A stretch of DNA of 64,000 bases from Shewanella oneidensis MR-1 (lineage in GTDB: Bacteria > Pseudomonadota > Gammaproteobacteria > Enterobacterales > Shewanellaceae). The stretch spans positions 1,736,001-1,800,000 of the forward strand of contig NC_004347.2 of assembly GCF_000146165.2 (NCBI RefSeq), in the 5' to 3' direction. A program made the position numbers and the translations under genes. The number at the start of each line of letters is the position of its first letter. Within the stretch, counting starts at the first letter, position 1. Below the pieces are notes generated by a model. It ran no database searches. It had not been told where the DNA came from and was given only the letters and a program-made list of their open reading frames with translations. This document shows, in pieces, positions 54,210 through 63,791 of the stretch.

Positions 54210-55541
54210 TTAGCGAGTGAGCACCAGTGCATTGGCCTGAAAACTTAACCGCGCCATTTGCCCTTGGTCTTGCAGCTCTAGCTCGTTGAGCTCAAAGGGC
54301 GGTTGCAGGCCTGAGGCTTGGATAAGTTTGGGGTCAAACATCAGCTTAAGTTTAGGGGATTCGGGCGTTAACCAAGTCGCCGCTTGGGTGCGCATAATCG
54401 CCACTTTTTGGCCCTTAGCGTTGGTGCCCGTTAGCACGCCACTAAGGCCAAAGCGTCCCGCTTCGGCGACAGTTAGCTCAAAGTTGACTTGATTCGGCAC
54501 GCCTTTGTCCCAGATGGTCAGCACGTCGGGCTTGATGCTGGCAGAATTCACATAGGACTTAAATGCAGTTTTCACTGTGCGCTGCACAGGGCGGCCATCG
54601 ACTTGGGTTTGCACTGTGACTTCGATTTCACTCAGCCCGGCATTGCTGCTGGCAAGGGGTAAGTCTGCGGGCACTAAAGCCTGCCATTCATCCCCTTGTT
54701 TCACCATGGCCAGTGCTTGCTCTGTGCCATCGGCCTGTTTGAGTGTTGCCTTAGGTTCAAACGAGTTATTGCTTTGGCTTAAGGTGAGTTTAACCCCAAC
54801 CGTTTGGGCATCGGCAGCGATAGCCGTTGGCGCCTTAATGCTCAGTTGATAGGGCGAGCCTTTTTCCTTCACATTGACCAGATAGTTGGCCTTGGGGATT
54901 AAGGGCTGGCTGACTTGCAGGCGATAGGCTCCGGCCGTTGCCTTGTCTGACATTTGTAGCGCACTGGAATCATCGGCTAGCCCTGCGCTGGCTAAGGCGT
55001 CGGCACTCACCAGTGATTTAACTAAAGATTCAGTCGCTTGTGGGCTGCTGGTGTTTTTACCCTGCGGCGTTTGGCCTATCCGCTGAATTTGCACTCGCTC
55101 GGGGGCGATCGCCTCGGCATGCATTAAGGCACCGCTGCTAACATCGCCACGGGGCGCAATCCGCACTAAACTGCCGGCTTGGCTTAAGTTGAGCTGTACG
55201 CCGGCATTAAGCTCAGCGCCGGTGACATTGAGCCAATACTCATCACTTTGGCTTGACTGCTCGAGCGCGGGTTTGCTGGCTTGATATTCACCATAAAGTG
55301 GCGTGATAAAGCTGATGTAATCGGTATTGGTATTAATTGGCGCGAGGGTGGGTGAGGCGATATTGGTATCGACAATATCGCTATCACTGGGCACGGCCAA
55401 GGTTACGCCCTTGGCATACAGAGGGCTGGTTTCTTTTTGCGGCTCAGGCGTTTGCGTTTCATCCTGACAAGCCGTGAGCAAGCCACCTAAGATAATGAGG
55501 CTGACCAGTTTGCTTAGGGTGCGGAGTGTAAAAGGTTGCAT
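54210..55541 (-). CDS. DUF4785-family lipoprotein
   Basis: Protein of 443 residues; the signal ends in LLTACQD. The mature part consists of beta-rich domains with NVKEKGSPYQLSIKAPTA and SIKPDVLTIWDKG, matching the DUF4785 type known from Shewanella and Legionella as I recall. It follows the secreted hydrolase gene by 10 bases on the same strand, so the pair is an operon. The function may be as helper or binding partner of the hydrolase (inference). Confidence 0.7.
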   Translation of the reverse strand: MQPFTLRTLSKLVSLIILGGLLTACQDETQTPEPQKETSPLYAKGVTLAVPSDSDIVDTNIASPTLAPINTNTDYISFITPLYGEYQASKPALEQSSQSDEYWLNVTGAELNAGVQLNLSQAGSLVRIAPRGDVSSGALMHAEAIAPERVQIQRIGQTPQGKNTSSPQATESLVKSLVSADALASAGLADDSSALQMSDKATAGAYRLQVSQPLIPKANYLVNVKEKGSPYQLSIKAPTAIAADAQTVGVKLTLSQSNNSFEPKATLKQADGTEQALAMVKQGDEWQALVPADLPLASSNAGLSEIEVTVQTQVDGRPVQRTVKTAFKSYVNSASIKPDVLTIWDKGVPNQVNFELTVAEAGRFGLSGVLTGTNAKGQKVAIMRTQAATWLTPESPKLKLMFDPKLIQASGLQPPFELNELELQDQGQMARLSFQANALVLTR

Positions 55542-55551
55542 GGTAGACTCC

Positions 55552-56409
55552 TTAAATATGATTGCGGATCAGCGTGTCTAAATTAAAGCAAGCACGGCGA
55601 CTTTGCTGATGGCTAAGCGGCTCTTGGCCCCGAGTTTTTTGTTTATCGGTAAACCAAACTGTGCCTGCGGCTTTTTGGGAGCTGCAATTTAAGAAGCCGT
55701 CGGAGCAGCTATCGAGCCAGTTTTGGGTGGTTTCGAGGGCGACCTGATACTGATATCCCGCACAGTAACTGTCACTGTCCCAAATGGCGGAATCCACGTC
55801 CGAGCCAACAACCACTTCAAAGGGTTTACCTAAACGTGGCCGACCTGCGGTGCCAAAGAGCCATGTGTTGTTGTAGTGTGCCATCCAGCCGACTTGCTGC
55901 TGTTTGACCGCATTGCTGCCATAACCTAAGAGCCAACCTAGGGTGGTTTCGAATACATTGCCTTGATTAACCGCATCGGCCAGCGGCGTGCCGCCACTTG
56001 AGGGCGCAAGAGCAATAACCTTTGAAGTGGCATTGATCACCGCAGGGTAACGGCTATCCCATGTGGGATTGGATAAAATCCACCGTACCACATTACCGCC
56101 ATTGGAATGGGTTAGCAGGATTAAGTCATCAATATTTTTCGCTTGGATGAAGCTATTGAGCTGAGTGGCGAGGCAGCCCGCGGCTGCTTCTTCCCACATA
56201 TATTGGTCGAAGTCGCAGTTAATAACGGTGTAATTATTGGGGACGGGTATCCCTTGGCGCACCGAATTTACAAACTCCGATGTCCAATAGTCGGCTAAGG
56301 CATTGGTTTGTTTTCCTGTTCCGTGGACAAAGGCAATACCTGTTGCCGCAAATACAACGGGGCTGACAGCTAACAGACCCAAGAGCATTAAGGTGGTTTT
56401 TATCTTCAT
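55552..56409 (-). CDS. Secreted alpha/beta-hydrolase, lipase-like
   Basis: Precursor of 285 residues. The signal peptide ends in PVVFAA. The hydrolase fold shows FVHGTGKQT (oxyanion region) and the nucleophile in LLTHSNGGNVVRW. Several Cys in the C-terminal part (SYCAGY, DSCSDG, FLNCSS) suggest disulfides outside the cytoplasm. The substrate is unknown; esterase or lipase activity is likely. It is first in an operon with the DUF4785 lipoprotein gene. Confidence 0.78.
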   Translation of the reverse strand: MKIKTTLMLLGLLAVSPVVFAATGIAFVHGTGKQTNALADYWTSEFVNSVRQGIPVPNNYTVINCDFDQYMWEEAAAGCLATQLNSFIQAKNIDDLILLTHSNGGNVVRWILSNPTWDSRYPAVINATSKVIALAPSSGGTPLADAVNQGNVFETTLGWLLGYGSNAVKQQQVGWMAHYNNTWLFGTAGRPRLGKPFEVVVGSDVDSAIWDSDSYCAGYQYQVALETTQNWLDSCSDGFLNCSSQKAAGTVWFTDKQKTRGQEPLSHQQSRRACFNLDTLIRNHI

Positions 56410-56880
56410 GGGCGTTTCTCATCTCTTAGTGATTGAGCGCGGCCTTGCGGTGTGTGGTAATCATTAACATAAATCTGGTGTCTGTGCCGATTGACGTTAA
56501 GTTGCACTCTGGAGCAAGGCAATCTTATGCTGGTTTTAAGGGGGGCTGAGCAGTAAAACCACTGGGAGTAAAAGTTTATAACTTAAGTGACCTTGCTATG
56601 GTTGGCAGGGTAGACTCTTACTCTGGGTTATTAACCTAGCCGCAACATTTTCGGCTGGCAAGTAAAAAAATCATCATACAATTTAATGACATAGCGACAA
56701 TTTTTTGACTTTGTTTTAATATGGTCTAAATGACAGCTAATTGATTGATCAGTAACTGCTAATAAAACGTATGGCATATTTAGCTGTTTGAATTAGCAGA
56801 AATGGCTCAAGATTTTTTTACTTTGACGTTTAAGCCGTGATTGTTTGGATATAGAGTTTTCACATTTATTGGAGGTGCCT
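56410..56880. other. Intergenic region upstream of the hydrolase
   Basis: AT-rich divergent region. It has a short AGCCG/CGGCT stem at 56638-56656 and no recognisable gene. It should hold promoters in both directions. Confidence 0.4.
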
Positions 56881-57249
56881 TTGGCCATCACACAACAGGA
56901 AATGAGCCGCTGTTTAACCGATCTAAATTGCCGTAGCAATTTTTCAGTTAAGAGCATTACCGAATATATGTTGCCAGGCACGAAGGAAGCCTTTTATCTG
57001 CATATGGATGGCAAAACGCCGCAACTGATTATTCGCCCCGCGTTTGAGATATTTTCGGGTGAATTTACCTCCTTAGCTGGCGTGCATGCTAAGTATGACT
57101 ATTACCACAGTGCCGAAATGACGCGATTTCCCAAACGCTTACATAAAAGCCTGACCGAAACCCACTATGGATTGGCGTTTAGTTTTGATTCCATTGATGC
57201 GGCGCAGCAATTTATCGAACGCTTAAGCGCTATCGTTAAAGGGGCATGA
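56881..57249 (+). CDS. Conserved-looking protein of unknown function
   Basis: About 122 residues from TTG 56881, which is preceded by GGAGG at the right distance; TTG 56845 is a longer alternative. The sequence is globular (FYLHMDGKTPQLIIRPAFEI, YGLAFSFDSIDAAQQFIERL) without signal or membrane segment. No family recognised. Confidence 0.6.
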   Translation: MAITQQEMSRCLTDLNCRSNFSVKSITEYMLPGTKEAFYLHMDGKTPQLIIRPAFEIFSGEFTSLAGVHAKYDYYHSAEMTRFPKRLHKSLTETHYGLAFSFDSIDAAQQFIERLSAIVKGA

Positions 57250-57414
57250 CGCGCTTAAGCAATAAACTAAAGCGATGAACTTAAGCTTTAAACCTCGGGT
57301 TTAAGTATTTAGGTTAAATTCCTCAATTTGAATCAAAATGAGGAATTTAACTGCTGCCTTTTCAAACAGCTTTTCAGTATATTCATCAGTAGATGAATTC
57401 TGCTGGAGCTTGTT

Positions 57415-57735
57415 ATGCCGCTCACTCCGACTCGCCCTAGAGGCGTAATCCCCTTTGCTGCTCAACTTGAACACTTACAGGCTGCGGGTCGCCCCAAAGG
57501 GAACTCTGATGCGCGGCAACGGCTGATCACTGCCGCAGTAATTCTTTTCAGTGAACGAAGTTATCCAACTGTTTCTACACGAGAAATCGCTCGTGAGGCC
57601 GAAGTGGATGCCGCGCCTATCCGCTATTATTTTGGATCTAAGGCGGGATTATTTGAGCAAATGGTGCGGGAAACCCTCGCGCCTGTGTTGATGCGCCAGT
57701 TTGGCCTTTCAACCACCCAAGGGTCTGATTTATAA
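57415..57735 (+). CDS. Truncated TetR-family regulator (DNA-binding domain only)
   Basis: One hundred and six residues with a complete TetR helix-turn-helix: RQRLITAAVILFSERSYPTV, STREIAREAEVDAAPIRYYF, GSKAGLFEQM. The frame stops shortly after, so the ligand-binding domain expected of this family (total about 200 residues) is missing. Only 64 bases separate it from the exporter operon it would regulate in the E. coli cecR-ybhGFSR arrangement. A deletion is the simplest explanation; it may still bind DNA. Confidence 0.78.
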   Translation: MPLTPTRPRGVIPFAAQLEHLQAAGRPKGNSDARQRLITAAVILFSERSYPTVSTREIAREAEVDAAPIRYYFGSKAGLFEQMVRETLAPVLMRQFGLSTTQGSDL

Positions 57736-57799
57736 CGTTTAGCGCTGCACAATATGCAGGTTTTACCGAGGGCGTATTGCGATCGCCAAGGAGTGAGTC

Positions 57800-58807
57800 A
57801 TGAGTTTATCCAAGGGGTTAGCGATTGGCAAAAGCGCGCTTTTGCACAAGGAACATGGCGTAAACATCGCGATGGTGATGATGTTTGCGGCTGCATTGCT
57901 TCAGCTGGCGGGCTGTGGCGATGAGTCGCCCCGAGTGCTGGGCACGGTTGAGCGCGATAGGTTAACGCTCACTGCGCCCGTGGGGGAGTTAATTCATAAG
58001 ATCAATGTGGTCGAAGGGCAACAGGTAAAGGCGGGCGAGGTCTTGCTTGAACTCGATAGTACGGCCGTTAATGCTCGGCTTGCACAGCGCCAAGCCGAGC
58101 TAAAACAAGCACAGGCCAAATTCGATGAGGCTGTGACAGGTGCGCGTTTTGAAGACATAGATAAAGCCCGCGCCGTGCTCAATGGCGCCAATGCCAGCGT
58201 GAAAGAGGCTAAGCAGAGTTTTGAGCGTACGCAACGGTTATTTAAGACTAAGGTGCTCAGTCAAGCGGATTTAGATGCCGCGCGCGCAGCAAAGGATACC
58301 AGCCTTGCTAAGCAGGCCGAAGCCGAGCAAAGCTTAAGATTACTGCAAAACGGCACCCGCAGTGAGCAGATCGAGCAGGCTAGATCGGCCGTGGATGTGG
58401 CAATCGCAGCCGTGGCGCTGGAGCAAAAGGCGTTAAAGGATTTAAGCCTAGTGGCGGCGAAACACGCAGTGGTGGATACCTTGCCTTGGCGGGTGGGGGA
58501 TAGAGTGGCAGCCGGTAGCCAATTGATTGGTTTATTGGCAATCGAGCGCCCCTTTGTGCGGCTGTACCTACCCGCAACTTGGCTTGATAGGGTCAAGGCG
58601 GGCAGTCATGTGGACATTTTAGTTGATGGTCGCGCAGCACCGATTGCAGGCACAGTGCGTAATATCCGCAGCCAGCCCGCTTATACTCCTTTTTATGCGT
58701 TAAATGAGCGCGATAGGGCTAGGCTGATGTATCTAACCGATATTGATATCGCCGAAGAAGGACAGAGTTTAGCAACGGGAATGCCTCTAGAGGTGCGATT
58801 GCCATGA
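57800..58807 (+). CDS. HlyD-family periplasmic adaptor lipoprotein (YbhG-like)
   Basis: Protein of 335 residues. A hydrophobic segment ending in LLQLAGCGDE is a probable lipobox. A lipoyl/beta-barrel adaptor with INVVEGQQVKAGEVLLELDS and a long coiled coil (LAQRQAELKQAQAKFDEAV onwards) follows. AAGGAG precedes the ATG. It overlaps the ATPase gene by 4 bases and should link the ABC transporter to an outer-membrane channel. Confidence 0.85.
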   Translation: MSLSKGLAIGKSALLHKEHGVNIAMVMMFAAALLQLAGCGDESPRVLGTVERDRLTLTAPVGELIHKINVVEGQQVKAGEVLLELDSTAVNARLAQRQAELKQAQAKFDEAVTGARFEDIDKARAVLNGANASVKEAKQSFERTQRLFKTKVLSQADLDAARAAKDTSLAKQAEAEQSLRLLQNGTRSEQIEQARSAVDVAIAAVALEQKALKDLSLVAAKHAVVDTLPWRVGDRVAAGSQLIGLLAIERPFVRLYLPATWLDRVKAGSHVDILVDGRAAPIAGTVRNIRSQPAYTPFYALNERDRARLMYLTDIDIAEEGQSLATGMPLEVRLP

Positions 58808-59778
58808 ATGCCGCGTTTGCCATCAAAACCCATGGAATGACCCGCGCCTTTGGTGGCGTAAATGCGGTGGAAAATCTCGATTTAGCCATTCCTAAGGGCA
58901 CCATTTATGGATTTTTAGGCCCTAATGGCTGCGGGAAATCAACCTCCATCCGAATGCTTACAGGGCTACTCAGTCCCACCTCGGGGGATATTCGGGTATT
59001 GGGGGAAACCTTGCCCGGCGCCGAGGAAAAACTGCGCCGCCGTATTGGTTATATGACGCAAAAATTCTCCCTGTATGACAATTTATCGGTGCGGGAAAAC
59101 CTTGAATTTGTCGCGCAAATTTATGGGCTTAATCGCCGTGAAGCCAAAGCGCGTTTAGCCGAGTTGCTCCATTTATACGATCTGACTGGGCGTGAGAAGC
59201 AAATGGCGGGCTCCATGAGTGGTGGGCAGAAACAGCGTTTGGCCTTAGCTGCCGCAACTTTACATCACCCCGAACTGTTATTCCTCGATGAGCCGACCTC
59301 GGCGGTGGACCCTGAAAATCGCCGCGAATTTTGGGAGCGACTGTTCGATCTCTGCGCTCAAGGCACCACGATTTTAGTCTCGACCCACTATATGGATGAA
59401 GCCGAGCGTTGCCATGGTCTTGCGATTTTAGAGAAGGGGATAAAACGTGCCGACGGCTCGCCGCAGCAATTGATGGCGGCCATGGGCGCTAGGGTGGTTG
59501 AAGTCTCAGGCGACGATTTACGCACACTAAAACAATCGCTGCTAAGCGACCCCAACGTATTATCGGCGGCGCAAATAGGTAGCCGTTTACGGGTATTAGT
59601 GCAAAGCAGTATTTGCGATCCGCTGGCGTGGTTAAGCCCGCAGGTGGCGGGGCGGGCGTTGACAGAAGTTCGTCCCAGTCTTGAGGATGTGTTTGTGACC
59701 TGCACGGGCGGGCGTGCGCAGTTATCACCTGCAATCCTTGGCCATGTTGTGCAAGGGGAGGCCAAACATGCTACGTAG
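58804..59778 (+). CDS. ABC transporter ATP-binding protein (exporter)
   Basis: One nucleotide-binding domain of about 324 residues: Walker A GPNGCGKST, signature MSGGQKQRLALAAA, Walker B LLFLDEPTSAVDP and a switch His in VSTHYMDEAE. The E. coli YbhF counterpart has two such domains; this one has one. It is coupled to the adaptor and permease genes by overlapping ends. Confidence 0.88.
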   Translation: MNAAFAIKTHGMTRAFGGVNAVENLDLAIPKGTIYGFLGPNGCGKSTSIRMLTGLLSPTSGDIRVLGETLPGAEEKLRRRIGYMTQKFSLYDNLSVRENLEFVAQIYGLNRREAKARLAELLHLYDLTGREKQMAGSMSGGQKQRLALAAATLHHPELLFLDEPTSAVDPENRREFWERLFDLCAQGTTILVSTHYMDEAERCHGLAILEKGIKRADGSPQQLMAAMGARVVEVSGDDLRTLKQSLLSDPNVLSAAQIGSRLRVLVQSSICDPLAWLSPQVAGRALTEVRPSLEDVFVTCTGGRAQLSPAILGHVVQGEAKHAT

Positions 59779-60889
59779 AATTTGGGCGGTTGTGGTCAAA
59801 GAACTGAGGCAGTTATCGCGGGATCGTATGACCTTCGGCATGATCGTCATGATCCCTCTGGTACAGCTGATGTTGTTTGGTTATGCGATTAATACCGATG
59901 CGCGTCATTTGCCGGCAGGCTTAGTGAATTTAAGTGATTCATCCTACAGTCGTGCCTTAGTCAAGGCGGTTGAGGCGACGCAAGTGGTCGATTTTAAACG
60001 CAGTTATTCGAGTGCTGCACAGGCGGAGGCGGCCATTACGCGGGGCGAAGTGAAAGCCGTGTTGTATTTAGGGGCCGATCTGGATGAGCGTTTAGTGCGC
60101 CATCCAGCGTTTGCGGGGCAGGCCTATTTTGCCGAGCCTGTCGGTCAATGGTTGGTGGATGGCTCGGATACCGTGGTGGCATCGACCATTCGCAGTTTAA
60201 GGCAAATGCCGCTGGATGAAATTACCGGCAGGACGCTCAAATCGAATCCACCCAGTTTTGAGGTGGTGCAGTATTTTAACCCCGAGCAGCGCTCGGTGGT
60301 GAATATTGTCCCTGGCTTATTGGGGGTAATTTTGACTATGACCATGGTGATGTTTACTTCGGCCGCGATAGTGCGCGAGCGTGAACAGGGTAATATGGAA
60401 TTTTTAATCACCACACCCGTACGGCCGCTGGAGTTGATGCTGGGTAAGATAACGCCTTATGTATTAGTGGGTTTTGTACAGGTGACGATCATTTTATCCG
60501 CGGGACATCTATTATTTGATGTGCCTATCCGAGGCGGGATCGACTCCATCGCCTTTGCTGCGATGTTGTTTATTTGTGCCAGTTTAACCTTAGGTTTGGT
60601 GATCTCGACCATAGCCAAAACCCAGCTGCAATCGATGCAAATGACGGTATTTATCCTCTTGCCCTCGATTCTGTTATCGGGATTTATGTTCCCCTATGAG
60701 GCCATGCCCGTGGCAGCGCAGTGGATTGCCGAAGCCTTGCCTGCTACGCACTTTATGCGCATGTCCCGCGCGATTGTGCTTAGGGATGCCGAGGTGAGCG
60801 ATTTGCAATTTGATGCGCTGTGGATGATAGGCTTTACCTGCTTGGGGTTGCTGGTGGCAAGCCTGCGATTCTCCAAACGTTTGGATTAA
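59768..60889 (+). CDS. ABC-2 type permease (YbhS/R-like)
   Basis: Protein of 373 residues. An N-terminal membrane segment (MTFGMIVMIPLVQLMLFGYA), a large periplasmic loop and five or so C-terminal membrane helices include REREQGNMEFLITTPVRPLE and PSILLSGFMFPYEAMP, the ABC-2 hallmarks. AAGGGGAGG precedes ATG 59768, within the end of the ATPase gene. Only one permease gene is present, so a homodimer is likely. Confidence 0.88.
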   Translation: MLRRIWAVVVKELRQLSRDRMTFGMIVMIPLVQLMLFGYAINTDARHLPAGLVNLSDSSYSRALVKAVEATQVVDFKRSYSSAAQAEAAITRGEVKAVLYLGADLDERLVRHPAFAGQAYFAEPVGQWLVDGSDTVVASTIRSLRQMPLDEITGRTLKSNPPSFEVVQYFNPEQRSVVNIVPGLLGVILTMTMVMFTSAAIVREREQGNMEFLITTPVRPLELMLGKITPYVLVGFVQVTIILSAGHLLFDVPIRGGIDSIAFAAMLFICASLTLGLVISTIAKTQLQSMQMTVFILLPSILLSGFMFPYEAMPVAAQWIAEALPATHFMRMSRAIVLRDAEVSDLQFDALWMIGFTCLGLLVASLRFSKRLD

Positions 60890-61199
60890 GGTGCGGGCTC
60901 TCGCTTTGGGCGCGAGTTTTGACTTAACGCAAAGTATTGGTAAAGATTTGGACTAAGTAGTTGAAATGGATATTAGTTACTTTAGAACTCGCTTACACTG
61001 CTGCTAACAAAATGTTCCTTTTATGTGACGACTTAGCGTATCCCTTAGCTCGAAACGTGTAGAGCGATAGGTGTAAATCGATACGTGAGGTTATCAGCTC
61101 AGTGCATGTGAAGGCCTATTAGGACTGAGCAGTGCGGCGTGCATTAACGCTGCATCCCACGTAAAAGGAATGGGGATTAGCTTAGTGAAGGAATTCTGT
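60890..61199. other. Intergenic region upstream of the CoA-transferase gene
   Basis: No gene, clear terminator or operator is visible. AAGGAA before ATG 61200 is the only clear signal. Confidence 0.4.
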
Positions 61200-62486
61200 A
61201 TGCCTGCGATTGTGTGTCAAAGTGCCCTCGAAGCGGTTTCGTTAATCCGAAGTGGTGAAACACTCTGGACCCATTCCATGGGGGCAACCCCAAAAGTGTT
61301 ATTGGATGCGCTGGCAAAACATGCGCTCACTCTCGATAATATTACGTTATTACAGTTACATACTGAAGGTGCTGAGTCCTTAAGTCATCCAAGTTTATTG
61401 GGACATTTACGCCACCGTTGTTTTTTCGGTGGTGTGCCTACAAGGCCGTTATTGCAAAGTGGTGATGCCGATTATGTGCCGATTTTCCTCTCGGAAGTGC
61501 CCAAACTGTTTCGTAGCGGCGAGCAAAAAATTGATACCGCGATTATTCAAGTATCGCCACCTGATAAACACGGCATGTGTTCCTTAGGCATTTCGGTTGA
61601 GGCGACCTTAGCCGCTTGCCAAGTGGCGGGTAAGATTATTGCCCATATCAATCCGCAAATGCCGCGCACCCATGGCGATGGCTTTATCCATATCGATCGT
61701 TTTGCCGCAGTGTATGAGCAAAGCGCCAGTTTGCCTATCCATTCCTTTGCCACAGGCGATGCCGTGAGTTTGGCCATAGGTCAGCATGTGGCCGAATTAG
61801 TCCGCGATGGAGACTGTTTGCAAATGGGCATTGGCGCCATTCCCGATGCGGTGTTGTCCTGTTTGACTGGCCACAAGGACTTAGGTGTTCACACTGAGTT
61901 ATTTTCCGACGGGATTTTGCAATTGGTTGAAAAGGGCGTGATTAACAACACTAAAAAACGCTTTTATCCCGGAAAACTGGTTACCGGTTTCGCCCTAGGT
62001 AGCCAGAAGTTATACGACTATGTGGATGATAATCCAGCGGTTATCTTTATGGATATCGAGCAAGTCAACGACACGTCTATTATCCGTAAAAACCCCAATG
62101 TAATGGCGATTAACTCGGCGTTGCAGGTCGATCTCACCGGGCAAGTGTGTGCCGATTCCATTGGCACTAAGATTTATTCGGGCGTGGGTGGCCAGATGGA
62201 CTTTATCCGTGGCGCGGGCTTATCTGAAGGCGGCCGCTCTGTGATTGCGCTGCCAAGTACTGCGGCGGGGGGGCGTATTTCTCGTATCGCTAGCGTGTTA
62301 TCTCCTGGGGCTGGCGTTGTAACTACACGTGCCCATGTGCATTACATAGTGACTGAATATGGCGCAGCTAATCTGAAGGGGCGATCCCTACGTGAAAGGG
62401 CGCAGGCCTTGATTAATATCGCCCATCCGGATTTTAGAGAGCAACTGAGTCGCGACGCCTTTGAAGTATGGGGATTAAATTTATAG
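61200..62486 (+). CDS. Acetyl-CoA hydrolase/CoA-transferase family protein
   Basis: Protein of 428 residues of the 4-hydroxybutyrate/acetate CoA-transferase type: VSPPDKHGMCSLGISVEAT, QMGIGAIPDAVL, HTELFSDGIL (the Glu here is the probable covalent CoA carrier), GVGGQMDFIRGA and TEYGAANLKGRS. It would move CoA between acyl-CoA and acetate or a similar acid; substrate unproved. ATG 61200 has AAGGAA upstream; the longer GTG-type start lacks one. Confidence 0.87.
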   Translation: MPAIVCQSALEAVSLIRSGETLWTHSMGATPKVLLDALAKHALTLDNITLLQLHTEGAESLSHPSLLGHLRHRCFFGGVPTRPLLQSGDADYVPIFLSEVPKLFRSGEQKIDTAIIQVSPPDKHGMCSLGISVEATLAACQVAGKIIAHINPQMPRTHGDGFIHIDRFAAVYEQSASLPIHSFATGDAVSLAIGQHVAELVRDGDCLQMGIGAIPDAVLSCLTGHKDLGVHTELFSDGILQLVEKGVINNTKKRFYPGKLVTGFALGSQKLYDYVDDNPAVIFMDIEQVNDTSIIRKNPNVMAINSALQVDLTGQVCADSIGTKIYSGVGGQMDFIRGAGLSEGGRSVIALPSTAAGGRISRIASVLSPGAGVVTTRAHVHYIVTEYGAANLKGRSLRERAQALINIAHPDFREQLSRDAFEVWGLNL

Positions 62487-62669
62487 CTCATAAAATCATG
62501 GTGTTATGTTTTAGTTGTGAGTTTGCCATTGAGCAAACGGGTTGATCGTAAAGGTCGGGTTTTCGTAAGTCGTTTAATCGCGGTAAAAGTCATTCGTCCG
62601 TCCCGATGTGGTATAAACTCTCGCCCACTTTGGCCGACAAACTTATAGAGAAAGGAGTCAATGATTTAA

Positions 62670-63143
62670 ATGGATGAGATTGAATTAAAAGCATATTTAA
62701 CAGAGAGGGTGTTATCTTTTTGTACGCGGTGGAACAGTATCGAAAATACCCTCTATACCGAAAGCACTGCCGAATAAGATAAGCTACGGCGGGAATTGCC
62801 TACGGCTGAATTCCATTATGCAAAGCGAACCGATTGGTTTGCTTTGCTGAGTGAGCAAATCTCTCCCTTATTTGATGAGTTTTGTACCGATAAGCCCCGT
62901 GTTTACGGCGGAAAAGTACGTCATTCCTTCGGCTTTCCCTCAAAGTTTAATGGTGGCGACTATCCTCTTGAGGTGCTAGTCACTTTAAAAAATAAAAGCA
63001 GAGCCGAAATCTATATTAAAACCAACACTTACTTCGAAGATGAGTATTTGTTTATTGCCCTTAAAAAAGCCGATGAATGGCGTATCGATAGCTATAAAAA
63101 CCGCCGCTATGGTAATGAGAAATGGAGCATACAAATCCTTTAA
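62670..63143 (+). pseudogene. NTF2-like immunity-type protein gene with in-frame ochre codon
   Basis: From ATG 62670 the frame reads MDEIELKAYLTERVLSFCTR to TESTAE, then TAA at 62775-62777, then continues in the same frame (DKLRRELPTAEFHYAKR) to a natural end. The downstream part (AEIYIKTNTYFEDEYLFIAL, DEWRIDSYKNRRYGNEKW) resembles NTF2-fold immunity proteins of polymorphic toxin systems. A restart at TTG 62796 would lack the first helices. AAAGGAG lies at 62651-62657. Confidence 0.72.
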
Positions 63144-63263
63144 TTCAGCTTTATCCGAATGTTTGGAATCAGTAAAAAATAATTAAAATTATTGAGTTGG
63201 GTAATGTCGGTTGATTGGAATGATGCACTCATACTCAAAAATATTGTGTAAATGGAACACTTT

Positions 63264-63791
63264 ATGACTTTAGATTACGCACTTATGGCTCGAATCAAAG
63301 CCGAGATATTGCGGTTTACAACGGTTGAGGTTGAGCAATTTTTATTCGCTCATCCTGATAAAACCTTTTATGCCTTTGCTTTTGACACCCATGCTGAATA
63401 CGCAGAATTAAATCTTTGTTTCAATACCGAGGTAGATTTTCAGCAGAGATTAGCCTATTACCAGTCTGGGGAATTCGCTGCGTCATACCAAAGCCCTGAG
63501 GCTATTCAAGAGCTTAAATTTAATACTGGCGATTGGGAGTATCAATGCTTTAGTACATGTTACCTGCTTTCTGAGGATGAGTTGCAGGTGATTCAACAGA
63601 GCTTACCCGAGGATGACTTTAGTGAGTGGGAGGAGATAGCACGGCAAATACGCGCAGTGTTTACCGAATGTCTAGTGCAGTTTACCCAAACTGAAGTTTA
63701 TCAAGCGATTCCTAAAACTGATGGTTTTATGGCCTTTAGTATCGACCATGATGAAGATGTTGCTGATATGCTGGCTGCTAGATGTTTATAG
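63264..63791 (+). CDS. DUF4303-like protein
   Basis: Protein of about 175 residues: FYAFAFDTHAEYAELNLCFN, FNTGDWEYQCF and FMAFSIDHDEDVADML. These resemble DUF4303, found in association with toxin-immunity and other accessory loci. It lies about 120 bases after the broken NTF2-like gene, so the two may be relics of an immunity array. Starts at 63252 and 63264 are both possible. Confidence 0.65.
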   Translation: MTLDYALMARIKAEILRFTTVEVEQFLFAHPDKTFYAFAFDTHAEYAELNLCFNTEVDFQQRLAYYQSGEFAASYQSPEAIQELKFNTGDWEYQCFSTCYLLSEDELQVIQQSLPEDDFSEWEEIARQIRAVFTECLVQFTQTEVYQAIPKTDGFMAFSIDHDEDVADMLAARCL

